Below, piece after piece: positions 11,464 to 22,606 of a DNA stretch of 64,000 bases. This DNA comes from Verticillium longisporum (taxonomy: Eukaryota > Ascomycota > Sordariomycetes > Glomerellales > Plectosphaerellaceae): assembly GCA_019188255.1 (NCBI GenBank), contig JAETXT010000002.1:4712001-4776000 (forward strand). Reading direction: 5' to 3'. The notes below the pieces were generated by a model that ran no database searches, was not told where the DNA came from, and saw nothing but the letters and a program-made list of their open reading frames with translations. A program made the position numbers and the translations under genes. Position 1 is the first letter of the stretch. Each line of letters starts with the position of its first letter.

Positions 11464-12589
11464 ATGAAGGTCCTCGTCGCTATTTCTTCTTTGGCTCTGC
11501 TAGCTGGGGCTGCCTCGGTCGACTTGTCGGCTCGCGCCACCCCTCTCGTTGTTCGTCTGGAAGAGTCTGGCAACTCCGGGATCAAGGGCTATCTCACCAA
11601 CGCAGGCAACAAAGCGGTGAAGCTCTTAACGCTCGGCACCTTTCTTGACGATAGGCCCGTTGAGAAAGTCGAAGTTTTCTCCGGCGGTGAGTGAACCTAC
11701 ATCTATCAAACTAAGCTCTTATACTCATGAAGTTGGGGGTTAAGATAGTAAAGTGGCCTTTGACGGGGTTCGACTCAACATGTGTACCCACTACCTTCAA
11801 GAAGATGCCTTCCGAGTCATCAATGCCGGCGAGACCGTTGAAGTCGACTTCGACGCTGGAGAGCTTCACGACCTAAGCCCTGGCGGCACCTTCGCCGTCC
11901 AGACCAAGGGCGCTTTCTCGACCGCAACGCTCAACTCAACCGTGATCTCTGGCGCCCTCCCATATTCCAGTAACGTTCTGAGCACTGTTGTCAACGGATC
12001 CGAGGCCGCAGCCGTGCATCACACGTTCCAGTCCAAAGCAAAGCGGACCGACCTTGCAGGCGACTGTACTGGAACTCGCCGTGCTGTTACGACGACGGCA
12101 ATCAAGAACTGCGCCAAGCTGGCCACAGCTGCCAAAACGGCTGCTCAAAACACCAATCGATCATCGAAGAGTCGCTTGCAAAAGTACTTCAAGAGTTCGA
12201 GCGCCAAAGTCAGCAAGCAGGTGTCTACCGTGTTCGGTCGCATTGAGAAGGAGTGTTGCAGCACGACGTCAGGCGTGTCCAGCTACCATTGCACCGACAT
12301 CTACAATGCCTGCCGTACTGGCGTGATCGCCTATACTCTGCCTTCGCAGAGCTTCATGGTCAACTGCCGCATCTTTTTCGACCAAATGCCTCCTACCGAC
12401 AAGAGATGCCATTCTCAAGATCAGCAGACAACCATCCTCCACGAGATGACTCATTTGACAGAGATCGCGGGCACTGAAGATTACGGAGGCTATGGATTCG
12501 ATTTCGTCCGCAGCCTCACGCCCGCTCAGAACCTCAACCATGCCGACACGTACACGCTTTTCGCGCAGTCCATCTTCGCCCGTTGCTGA
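11464..12589 (+). CDS. Secreted deuterolysin-type metalloprotease (M35, neutral protease 2 family)
   Basis: Secreted zinc endopeptidase made as a preproenzyme. Two exons (11464-11686 and 11745-12589; 1068 nt, 355 aa). The N-terminus is a signal peptide (MKVLVAISSLALLAGAAS). A propeptide of about 165 residues follows, ending at a Lys-Arg site (SKAKR) suited to Kex2-type processing. The mature domain has the zinc motif HEMTH and the downstream GTEDYGGYG, whose Asp is the third ligand in aspzincins. It ends in the typical NHADTYTLFAQSI helix, and cysteines are conserved. The intron acceptor is set by frame: TTAAG at 11744 gives SGDSKVAFDG. These enzymes digest basic proteins and are often expanded in plant- and insect-associated Sordariomycetes. 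The substrate here is unknown. Confidence 0.95.
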
Positions 12590-13660
12590 GCGTCCTTTAG
12601 TCCGTCATCAGCCACCAATGCATCCACCTGGCCATGGGATCATGTCAACTTGGTTGTCCAACATCTGGACTTGGTGTTCGCAGAGTGGCCGACAGGCTCA
12701 ATTTACATCAAAGGTGCATGGTCTGGCACTGACATCTTTTCGTACATATTCAATTCGATTCCGCCAGCAGCAGGGTCAGCACACAAGACACCTAGCAGAC
12801 TGATGGCGAGACAAAGTTTACTTCTGTGTAGCGTTAGCCTATCTCTGGATTAGATAACTACTCTTACCCTCGCGCCTTCGTGCTCGTCCATATTGTTGAG
12901 ATCGATTCAGAATACCTCAATGTTTGGGTCGTCGGTAGAGACCAGATGATGATGATAAATGACACGATAGGCGACTGCTTGCTGAATTCTCTATGAACGA
13001 TGATTTGATTATTAAGACCGAGGGATATATACGAGAGCAGGTTCTCCACCTCAATGTCCAGGCAGTATCGACGGGTTCCTTGCTCTACAGGATGAGATCA
13101 CGGCTCCGCAGGTAGGACCACAGGGCGTCATGCCACCGCCGTGGTGGCTAGAACGGGGAAAGTAATAAAAGTGATACGATGGAGCGGGCAACAGAGCATA
13201 TCTGTGCAGTTGGCGACCATGGCAATGGAGCGAATGCCTGGTGTTGTACAGTACATACATACATCTTGCGGCATTACAAATCCCATTCTGACGTTCTACA
13301 GTATGGGTACTGTGACACGCCTTGTACCGGCCTAGTGCAGTGCCAACAGTTCCGACGGTCGGGTGACCCGGCGGCTCTTCTGCACGCTGGACCCCCATTT
13401 CACCCCACCCCCACCACGTGGGTTCCCCAGTACCTTGCGACTGGCGGAGGGGTCAAAAAAAAATTATCGCCTTTGCGCCCTGCGACTCTTCTCCGAGAAA
13501 CAGTCCGAGCAACCGTCTACGGCGCATCAACGAAACGGCCAGCAACCAGAACGCCCATACAGCCCATCTCCCCTGCCCAGGCGCCGCAGCAGCCTGTCCT
13601 CCGACCGCTTCCTTTCCGACACCGCCTCCACAGGCCGACCGTCAACACAACACACCAACC
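12590..13660. other. Intergenic region
   Basis: About 1.07 kb with no supported gene. The right half should be the promoter of the amidophosphoribosyltransferase gene. A short CATACATACAT run lies near 13254-13264. Confidence 0.55.
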
Positions 13661-16344
13661 ATGTGTGGTATTTCCGCCATCTTGGTATGTCCTTGTCGCT
13701 GCGGGCGCGCGCCACCCCTCCCCCGCGCTGTCCAGACTACGCAGATCCTCTCAGCCAGCAGAAACCATGCACTGAGAAGCGCCGACCTCAGAGAGATGCA
13801 AGAGCGCCACGCTGACTACAATCCCAGCTGGGCGATCCCGAAGCCAACTCCGCCGTCACCGACCTTCACGAGTCCCTCTACTACCTCCAACATGTCCGTC
13901 TCACCAACTCTCCAAGACAGCGTCGCGCAGCCACTGACATGGACGACAGCGCGGACAAGATGCTGCTGGTATCGCCGTATGCCGGGGTGGAAGGGTGTCC
14001 CAGTGCAAGGGCGTAGGCATGGCCAGCAAAGTGTTTGACGAGGGCAAGCGCGCGACAACGGCGACGATGCCCGGTTACATGGGGTATGGCTTCCTCACCT
14101 TTGGCAGCCTCATGATCACCCCGAGATGAGCAAGATGATCTGACACAGGCAGAATCTCCCACTTGAGGTATCCCACGGCGGGCACGCAATCTGCGTACGT
14201 ATGACCTTGCGCTCTTCCCCTCACACTCCGACCTCGGCCTCCTGCCTCTCTCCCAAACTGGACAATTCCCACTGACAGCTTTCTGCCACAGGTCCGAAGC
14301 GCAGCCCTTCTTTGTCAACTCCCCCTTCGGTCTGTCGATGAGCGTCAACGGAAACCTCGTCAACGCTCCGGAGCTCGTCAAATTCCTGGACAACGAGGCT
14401 CGTCGCCACGTGAACACCGACTCAGACTCGGAACTACTGTGGGTCTATCCCTATGGGAGACATGCGGTCCGCCTCTTGCTGATACAAGTCCTGCCTTCAG
14501 ACTCAACATCTTCGCCTATGCCCTCAATGAACTCGGCAAGACGCGCGCCAGCGTGGCCGATGTCTTTACCGCCCTCCGCGAGGTCTACGCCAGGTGCCAG
14601 GGTGCCTTTGCCTGCACTGCGATGATTGCAGGATTCGGCATTCTCGGCTTCCGGTACGTTGCGGCATTCTGCTCCATCACGTCGCAGGTGACTGACATGG
14701 TCTGGGTGTAGTGACGAGAACGGCATCCGACCCCTGTGCCTCGGATCGCGACCTTCGGAGACTCTCGAGGGCGCCACTGATTATTTCCTCGCCTCGGAAT
14801 CGATCGCCTTGACGCAACTTGGGTTCAAGAACATTGTCGATATCCTGCCCGGCCAGGCCGTCTTCATCAAGAAGGGCGGCGTTCCCGAATTCTGCCAAGT
14901 TGTTGAGATGAAGTCCTACACGCCTGACCTGTTTGAATACCTGTACCTGTCCAGGGCAGACGTCGACATGGACGGCATTTCCGTCCACCGCAGTCGCCAG
15001 AACATGGGACTGAAGCTTGCCGACAGGATGAGGAGCGTCATGGGAGAGAAGGGCATCGATGAGATTGATGTTGGTACGTTGCGCCTACCCCCTTCCATTG
15101 ACGTTGCGATGGCCAGCGTCTCTGCAATCCCTGTTCTTGGCTAACATGTTCCTCGACAGTCATTCCTATTCCAGAAGTGAGCATGCGTCACCCCAGCTAC
15201 GGGTAACAAGTCGTCAATGTGATCCACATACTGATGAGATGCGCACAATGTAGACAAGCAACACGGCTGCCGCCAGCCTCGCCACCGAGCTACGAAAGCC
15301 GCTTTCAAACGCGTTCGTCAAGAACAGATACGTTTACCGTACATTTATTGTGCGTCAACTGCCATTGGTTGCGGATCTATCAGCCTCGCCATGCTAATGT
15401 TCGCTGCGACCTAGGTCCCCGGCCAGAAGGCCCGCCAGAAGAGTGTACGCCGGAAGCTCTCGCCCATTGCCTCTGAATTTAAAGACAAGGTCGTTTGCCT
15501 CGTCGACGACAGTATTGTCCGAGGAACGACCTCGCGCGAGATTGTAGGTTTTCGACTCCGATGCGGCTTCAGCACTGCACCAGCAATGGCGCGTGATAGG
15601 CAGTATGCGAGCGTTGGCGTGGATGGCTTGCTGACTACGGCTTGTGACAGGTCCAAATGGTCAAGGAGTGCGAGGCGAAGAAGATTATTCTCGTTTCTTG
15701 CAGCCCGGAGATCACCCACCCCCATGTCGTGAGTCTTGTCCTTCCGGGAAGGGACCTGGCGCCAGATTTTGGCTTCGCTTGTTTGATGAAGACACGGACT
15801 GACGAAGTGTATGTAGCACGGTATTGACCTTGCCGACCCAAGACGTAAGTGATGCGTGGCCACGTGACACGACGGACGCAGCTGACACAACGGCCTGCAG
15901 AACTCCTCGCCCATGAAAGGACGCTCGAGGAGATGACAGAACTCATCCAGTGCGACACGCTGGTGTTCCAGACGCTCGAGGACCTCAAGGCTGCGTGCCT
16001 CGAAGCTGCCGACGAGAAGAGCCAGGTGCGCGACTTTGAGGTCGGTGTCTTCTGCGGCCACTACAAGAGCCCGCTGCCCGACGACTACCTCGAGCGCTCG
16101 GCTCGCTGGTACGAGAGCAAGTCCAAGAAGAGGAAGAGCACGGCCATTACGAACGACGGCGCCGAGGGCGGCGCTTTCGTTGTCGCGAGCAGCGGCCCTG
16201 TCAACACGCCGATACCACCAGAGCACTCCGAGGATATCAGGTATGCGCAGTTCGCGGTTTCCCGACATGATGAAAGGCCCCAAAAAGAGAAGATCAAAAA
16301 GGCTGACCAAATGTTACAGCATCCATAACCTAGCAAGGCCTTAG
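13661..16344 (+). CDS. ade4: Amidophosphoribosyltransferase (first step of purine synthesis)
   Basis: Converts PRPP and glutamine to phosphoribosylamine, the committed step of de novo purine synthesis. Translation begins MCGISAIL; Cys2 is the nucleophile of the Ntn glutaminase domain, so start 13661 is certain. About a dozen exons follow. Recognisable segments in order are HRGQDAAGIAVC, GISHLRYPTAG, VNGNLVNAPELVKFLDN, HVNTDSDSELL, DENGIRPLCLGSRP, LASESIALTQLGF and DLFEYLYLSR. The PRPP loop VVCLVDDSIVRGTTS and VFCGHYKSPLPDDY come near the end. One exon is only 17 nt (15160-15176) and encodes the start of the phosphoribosyltransferase strand (VIPIPE). The final exon gives SIHNLARP and the stop at 16342-16344. 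All motifs are intact. The large number of short introns is notable for a fungal purF-type gene. Confidence 0.96.
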
Positions 16345-16887
16345 GTATGTAGATGCCAGTCAGAAAGATCGCCCCTACCTTATCCCAGCTGGCGTGAGAG
16401 TAGAAAGTAGACGGGAGAGGCCATCTTTTTTTTTTCTCCATGTGTAAAAAGCTCATGTCTTTTTTTGAAAGCCCATGATCATGCGAAATCTGATAGTAGA
16501 GTATACAGAAAAAGAATAATACCAGTTTCATTTCAATGGCCAGGATAGAGGGAGATGCTGTGAGTCAACCGCCACCAAGCTTGGGTGTAGCCAGATGCCT
16601 AGGTACCTAGGTAGGAGGTAGGAAGCAGTAAGGGCCTATCGGCCTAGGTGCCGAACAAGGCAAAGGCACCTGGCCGCAGGGCTGCGTCAGTGGCAAATCT
16701 TCGGAGCAACCCCCACCGTAAAGTCAATCAGCAGCTCAGTCAGCCAGCGACCCGGAGACGAGGGAACGTGATTTCACAACTCGACCGGACCTCCCCCTCC
16801 ACCGTCCGGGGGCACTTTTCTTTCTCGCCTCGCCGATCCCACCGTGCTCCTTTCCCATCAATCCCTCTCACATTGCCAGAGGATGCC
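16345..16887. other. Intergenic spacer
   Basis: 3' flank of ade4 and promoter of the next gene. It contains a perfect 14 bp palindrome (CCTAGGTACCTAGG, near 16598-16611) followed by GTAGGAGGTAGG. No gene seen. Confidence 0.55.
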
Positions 16888-18068
16888 ATGAGCACCCCGA
16901 CGACACTGCGCACGATGCGCGCCTCGGCCCAATTGCGCCACGGCGCCTCCTCTCTCCTCACCGTCTCCCGAAACTCGACGTCTCCTCTTTCCACCCTACC
17001 TTGGGCCTTTGGCCTCCAACTCCGTCGTGCCCACACGTCTGTCAGCCGCGATCGAAAGTCGGCTCTCAAGGACGACGCCGACACGACCGATGTGGAGATG
17101 TACAGCCGGGCCCTGAACCCGCCGGCCTCGACACGGCCCGCGCCCCTGAACCTGCCACGTCGCGATCCCGAGGCCTCGACCTTCAGCTACCTCCTCGCCA
17201 CCGGCAAGGCCTACGTCAGCTTTTACAAGACGGGCCTCAAGGCCGTCTTCACGAACCGCCGGCTCCTCCGCGAGACCCTGGCAGCCAAGCCCGAGGAGGA
17301 CCGGCAGCGCCCCTCGGTCTGGACGCCGACCGTCGTGCCGGCCTCGTACACGCGCGCCGACTGGCTGCTCCTCTGGCGCGTGCGCCACGACATGGTGCGC
17401 GTGCCCCTCTTCGGCCTCGTGCTGCTCGTCTGCGGCGAGTTCACGCCGCTCGTCGTCCTCCTGATCGACGGCGTCGTGCCCTACCCCTGCCGCCTGCCGC
17501 GCCAGATCGCCGCCGGCATGGCCAAGGCCGAGGCGCGCCGCGCCGCCGCCCTCGACCGCCTCGAGGCCGACCACCCACGCGGCGTCCTCGACCCCGACCT
17601 CCCGCGCCGCGCCGTACAGGACCACGTCCTGCGCAGCCTGCACATTGTCGGCGCCATGTGGGACAGCCTCGGCTTCGTCCCGCCCGGCCTCTGGCAGGTC
17701 AAGGGCAACCTGCGCATGGCCTTTCTCGACGGCGACGACCGCCTGCTGCGCCGCGACGGCGGGCTCGCCGCGCTCGAGCCTGAGGAGGTCCGCATCGCCT
17801 GCGCCGAGCGCGGCGTCGACGTCCTCGGCAAGGGCGACGGCGAGCTGCGCCGGCTGCTGGGCGACTGGCTGCGTCTGACGGCCGACGAGGACGCCGCCGA
17901 CAGGCGGAGGCGCATGACGGTTCTGCTGACGACGAGGTGAGTAGTGGTGGGCCCGCCATGGCTGGCCGCGCCGAGAAACAGGAGAGAGCGCATGCTAACG
18001 AGACGTCTTGTAGGGTCGACAATTGGCCAACGACCAGCAACTTTGCGCTTCCCGAGTGGCATCTCTAG
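16888..18068 (+). CDS. LETM1-like mitochondrial inner membrane protein
   Basis: Predicted protein of 367 aa in two exons (16888-17936 and 18014-18068). The ATG at 16888 is preferred over one 240 nt upstream in the same frame, because it starts a basic, serine-rich mitochondrial targeting sequence (MSTPTTLRTMRASAQL). The middle contains FSYLLATGKAYVSFYKTGLK, then a hydrophobic segment at about residues 170-190 (VPLFGLVLLVCGEFTPLVVLL). A conserved Pro-rich turn and an arginine/alanine-rich helical C-terminal region follow. This matches the LETM1 domain layout (one membrane span followed by a ribosome-binding-like domain), though the protein is shorter than Letm1/Mdm38 and lacks EF hands. A role in mitochondrial ion homeostasis or translation is inferred from the family. 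Very C-rich third codon positions. Confidence 0.75.
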
Positions 18069-18590
18069 GCGCCGGACATGGTATTCATCGTGCGAAAGGT
18101 GAGGTTCACTTTGTATCTTGTACCACGTTACTGTTTAGAGCACTTCTTATTGCACCAAGGGGGGGGAAATTGCATAGAAAGGCCCCGGGACGGGGACCAG
18201 GCAGGGGTTGGACATGATAGATGTAAAACAGTACACCAAGACCAATACATATCGTTTTTCTTCCTCTTTTCTTGAACTGTTATCGTTCGTTCATAGTCGA
18301 CAGAGAGGAATACACAATAGTGTCTGGAGCCAAATGTTTTGTTGGTTTCTCTGTTCAATTACAAGCGCCTGGTGTACCAGCTGCTGCCTCTCCACACCTG
18401 GGTGTAGGCAGATTTCCATGTTCCCTTTTAGAGTGCCCTCTCCACCGCTCAGTCATCGAGTTGTGGGAACGTTTCCTGTGGTCCTCTCTCGCAATGTTGT
18501 ACACTGCTGCCCTCAGCAGCTTGAAGAAACCGTCCCCGTTCGTGTCCCGGCTGATCAGGTCCCGGGCCACGCCCACACTCAGTATCGCCC
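18069..18590. other. Convergent 3' intergenic spacer
   Basis: About 520 bp between the ends of two convergent genes. Only 3' UTR and terminator sequence is expected here. No gene seen. Confidence 0.6.
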
Positions 18591-21500
18591 CTAGCCACGC
18601 GAGTACGGGTGGAAGCCGCGGTTGTTGCCTCGTCCACCGCCGCGGTAGTTGGCGCCCGGCCTGCCTGCGTTCTTGGGACCAGTCGGGGCATTCGCCGGCG
18701 GCGCGTGGTTGGGATCGACAGGCTGCTGCTGATGCTGGAACCCGCCGCGTCCGCCGCGGTGGAAGCCTCCCCCGCGGCCCCCTGGCGGTCCCCGCGGGAT
18801 GTTGGGTTGCGGGACGTCGGCATACATGCCCTCCCCCGACGGCGGGCCTCCCGGTCCGCCGCCCATACCGAAGCCTCCGTATGCCTTCTGGCCTCCGCCC
18901 CTCGGCCCCTGCTGCTGCTGCTGGTTGAACATTTGCTGCTGCGGGTTGTTGAAGTTGTTGTTGTTGTTATTGTTGTTATTGAACCCATCGCCGCCGCCTT
19001 GAGCCTGCTGTTCCGGCGCCGGGCTGCCCTGGCCGCCATCGCTGCCGCCGCCGCCGCCGCCGCCGCTCATCATCTGCTGCTGCTGCTGTTGCATTTGCTG
19101 CATCTGCTGCATCATGGCGGGGTTCATGTTGTTCATCATGGCTTGAGGGTTCTGGCCATTGGGACCGCCGCCGCCACGCCCGCCCATCATCTGGTTCTGC
19201 ATCTGTTGCATCTGTTGCATCTGCATCATCTGCTGCATCATGGCCGGGTTCATCGGCATGCCGCGCTGCATGGCCATCTGCTGCTGCATCATGGCGAAGT
19301 ACTGCTGCATGCGCTGAAAGTGCTGAGCCATGCCCTGGGGCGTCATGCCGCCGGCGCCGCCCATTTGGTTGTTCATCCCGCCCTGGCCGTTGGTGCCGCC
19401 GTCGTCTCCGCCCTTGCGGAACTTTCCACCTCCGCGACGAGCAGCTTCCTCCTCCTCGCGTAGGTTGCCGCGCGGCTGGGCCTTCTTGACCTCGATCGGC
19501 TTTCCGTGGATCTCCAGGTGCGTCTTGAGGCAGGCATCGACGCCCTCCTCGCTCTCAAACGTGACAAAGCCGAAGCCCCTTGGCCGGCCCGTGTCCTTGT
19601 CCATCATGAGGGTGGCATCGACAACGCGGCCGAACTGAGCAAAGTAATCCTTGAACTCCTGATCGGTCGTCTCTTGGCTGACGCCGCCGACGAAGATCTT
19701 GCTCGTCTTCTCCTGTTCGTCGCGGGGGATGGCGCGCTTCGGATCAATCTAGGGTGACGTGTTAGTTGCTGTGGAATGGACGTCCAACGTCCGCGGTGTT
19801 GGTGGTGGCAGAAACGTACAATCTTGCCGTCGAGGAAATGCTCCTTGACCATAACGATATTGACAGTCTTGGCATCCTTGAACGTAAGGAAGCCAAAGCC
19901 TCGCGACCGGCCGGTGGTGCTGTCGCGCATCACGGTACACTCGACAACCTCGCCGAATTGGGAAAAGTAATCCCTGAGAGACTCTGCGGCGACATGATTA
20001 GCAACCTATGTACAGCGTGCGCGTGGATGAGCAGGCTGGAGCTTACGGTCGGTCGTCTCCCAGTTCAGTCCACCAATGAACATCTTACTACGCAGTCCAT
20101 TCGTTAGTCTCGCTACTTCTAACAATTGTAAATGTACTCGAGCAGAGCGCAGAAGTGTCAACGCAATGGCCCAATGGCAAAAGATCAGTCAAGACAACAG
20201 CAAGCTCATGTCTGCCGCGGGAACCCCCTGGCAGATAGATGGTCATGGCAGAGCCTGGCACGATCGAAGCGAGCCAAGGGTGGGTTGCAATGCATGGCAC
20301 ACCAGTCAAAAGCCACAAGCCAATGCAATAGCCCGAGCTATTGCAGAGCATAGGTCCATTGACTAGTTCGCGGGCCATACTAGTGAGCACTCTCAATCTG
20401 TAGGTTGATGGGAGAACAACTTGTCCGCGCTCGTATTGTAGACCCCGTCGCATCTTGGCGTTGTTGTTTCTTGTCGCTGCTCTGAGAAGTTGGACCTAGG
20501 GCCTTTCCCAAGCTTACGTGTCGCGAACAGCATGGCTTTGGTACAGCGTGTTCCTGCTATCCAGCTTTCCGTTGTCTAAATCACCATCCGATAGAGCGAG
20601 CTGTATACGTCGCAGCGGCAAAGAGGTCGACGGTCTTGCTTTAACAATGCAGGCCATAAGGAGTCGAGAATATGGCGACGCCTGCTTGCTTCTTGACCCA
20701 TCCAAAACCCAAATGGCGCTGACAAAGATTCCAGGAGGCCCGCTACATATACTCTCACTGGGGAGAAATGTGCAGCGTGGAGAGCCAGATCAACTTTGTC
20801 GGGATTTCTTTTCGGTGTCTCTTGCTACCGTCTGGTCTTGCTAGGTTCTAGCCTCGAGCGCTATCCGCTGCCAATCTTGCTACAGCAAGCAGAGAGCTGA
20901 AAATAAATGCCCTGGACGGGACATGCTCATCCGCAAGTGGGCTATGAGATGCAGAGTCGTGCTTCGACCATTGCCACCGCTGCGACTAAGTTGTGTAGCG
21001 TGCGGGTTTGGTTTTGATAAAAGGTAGCTTCCATGCCTTGTGTTGTGGACCGTTTCCTGTCTCTTTCTAGGGCGTTTTGTCTGCCCCACGTCTCTTTCGA
21101 CATTTGGTCTCTGAACCCAACGTTGAGCACCGTTCAGACTTCGCGGTGCTGTTCCAAACGCCCCGCAGTGCCGTGGTACGCCAATGCTCTTTCTGTGTTG
21201 ACCCCATCGACGCCTCCATCGCAACCGAGCGGACCGTGGCGCGCATCATCTTCAATCGTGATTGAAAACCTCAACCGTGGTTGAGCGACCAAGCTACTCC
21301 CCGACAAATGCCGCCCGGATTGCTCTCCTGGTTTACCAACACAGCACATTGAACGTTGGAGTGCCCGGATTCCATGCCACTTGCAAGCCATGGTGACATC
21401 ACGCAAACAGAATAATGAAAGCACTTACCCATCTTCTTTCGCACTGGGGTTCTTGGCGCTTCCGCGCCCAGAGTACGACGTCTCCTCGTGGTGCGAGAAT

Positions 21501-21875
21501 CCATTTGAGGGTGGAGGCGGGGGCGGCGCGGGCGCGCCTCCGCCCAAGTTGAAATCGACATCATCGTCGTCGTCGTCGTCGTAGGCGATCTGGTTGTCTG
21601 CGGGCTCATCCTGATTGGTTTGGACAGGAGCCTCGTTGTGTGCTTCGTTGTAAGCTGGTGCGGGCGCGGCGGGCTCAACCACGGGGGCAGGAACGCTCGC
21701 AATTGTTGGGGGCGCGGCGGCGGCGGGTTTCGAAGGTGCCGCATCGTCGTCGTAACTAGAGATCGTCGTCAGAATGCCGCTGGAAGCACCGCGATCGATG
21801 GGTATCGCGCGAGGCGTGTCAAATGACTTACAGGTCGGCGAAGAGATCGTCCTCAAAGTTCTCCGGTTCCGTCAT
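18591..21875 (-). CDS. hrp1: Hrp1/Nab4-type RNA-binding protein with two RRMs
   Basis: mRNA 3'-end processing and shuttling hnRNP. Five exons: 21832-21875, 21429-21755, 20047-20087, 19820-19983 and 18591-19748, totalling 1734 nt (577 aa). The acidic, proline/alanine-rich N-terminus ([15 protein letters not shown]) leads into RRM1 ([14 protein letters not shown], then [10 protein letters not shown]) and RRM2 ([14 protein letters not shown], then [10 protein letters not shown]). The C-terminal 250 residues are low-complexity: Met/Gln-rich ([13 protein letters not shown]), then an Asn run, then RGG/GRGG repeats ending YSRG, a prion-like layout. RRM1 is split over three exons; the 41 nt exon 3 holds its RNP2 strand. 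The intron before it (20088-21428) is 1341 bp, very long for this genome. DAZAP1/Musashi-like naming is possible, but the GGLNWETT and KAQPRGN signatures favour Hrp1. Confidence 0.92.
20088..21428 (-). other. Unusually long intron of the hrp1 gene
   Basis: A GTAAGT donor next to 21428 and a TAG acceptor at 20088-20090 bound a 1341 bp intron, roughly twenty times the usual length here. The join makes the conserved [12 protein letters not shown] and the phases agree (GG|T). The interior has no convincing reading frame. It could hold regulatory or alternative exons. Confidence 0.8.
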
Positions 21876-22606
21876 CGTGGCGACACGGGGTGAGTCTAGT
21901 TAGCTATCCTAGGCTAACAGACAGTTCTTCTAGATACGCGATTAAAAGAAGCCTCGAGGAAATGAAGGTGAAGAAATATAAGGGGAAAGGGAAGCCGCAA
22001 GGAGATGGTACTGTTGATGGGTTGTTGTCCTGACAGGCAGGTAGCTGGGCTGGTGTGCCTCCCTCAGAATGTGCTGGGGCCCAAGAAAGAGCATGTCGGC
22101 AGTGGGGCGGTTGAAGAAAACACTGGCCAATCAGAACCTCTGAAGCTGTTCAACAAGGTGATGGAAGAACCTCTGATGCCTGGTCACGTGCTTCGGATTC
22201 TCCGGGTTGCGGCTCGCTACATTCCCCTTGCGGCGGGGATGGCGGAACGGTAAAGCATCAAATTCAAAAAGACCCGTCTCAGAAGCTCGTACGATCAACA
22301 CAAGGTTCGACGCACCAGAATGCGGAGCACATTTTGAAAGAAACTGACTTGGTACGATTGAAGACGTACGCCTCGTAGCTTCCTAATGGAAGGGAACGTG
22401 ACGCCCCCAGCTTAGTCAGTGCGCCAGCCACGAGGGATGTGGCTGTGACGTGACCGATTGAAAGCGGGAGTGGGTGGGCAGTTCAGCGGCGCCTTGGAAC
22501 AAGTGACACAAGAGACCCGTCCTCGGACCTGTCGCTGGGGAACAGAAGGACTGCCTCGAGATCTCCCCACCACATCATGTCACACCCGGTTTAGCACCGC
22601 CAACAC
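21876..22606. other. Divergent promoter region
   Basis: About 730 bp between hrp1 (-) and the Rab-GAP gene (+), presumably holding both promoters. No gene seen. Confidence 0.55.

Noticed and set aside
12410..12500. GTEDYGGYG in the deuterolysin as an abnormal zinc motif
   Set aside because: The spacing is common in this fungal branch of M35 and the ligand Asp is present.
15411..16310. 299-codon frame antisense to ade4
   Set aside because: It crosses clear introns and exons of ade4 on the other strand and shows no family motif.
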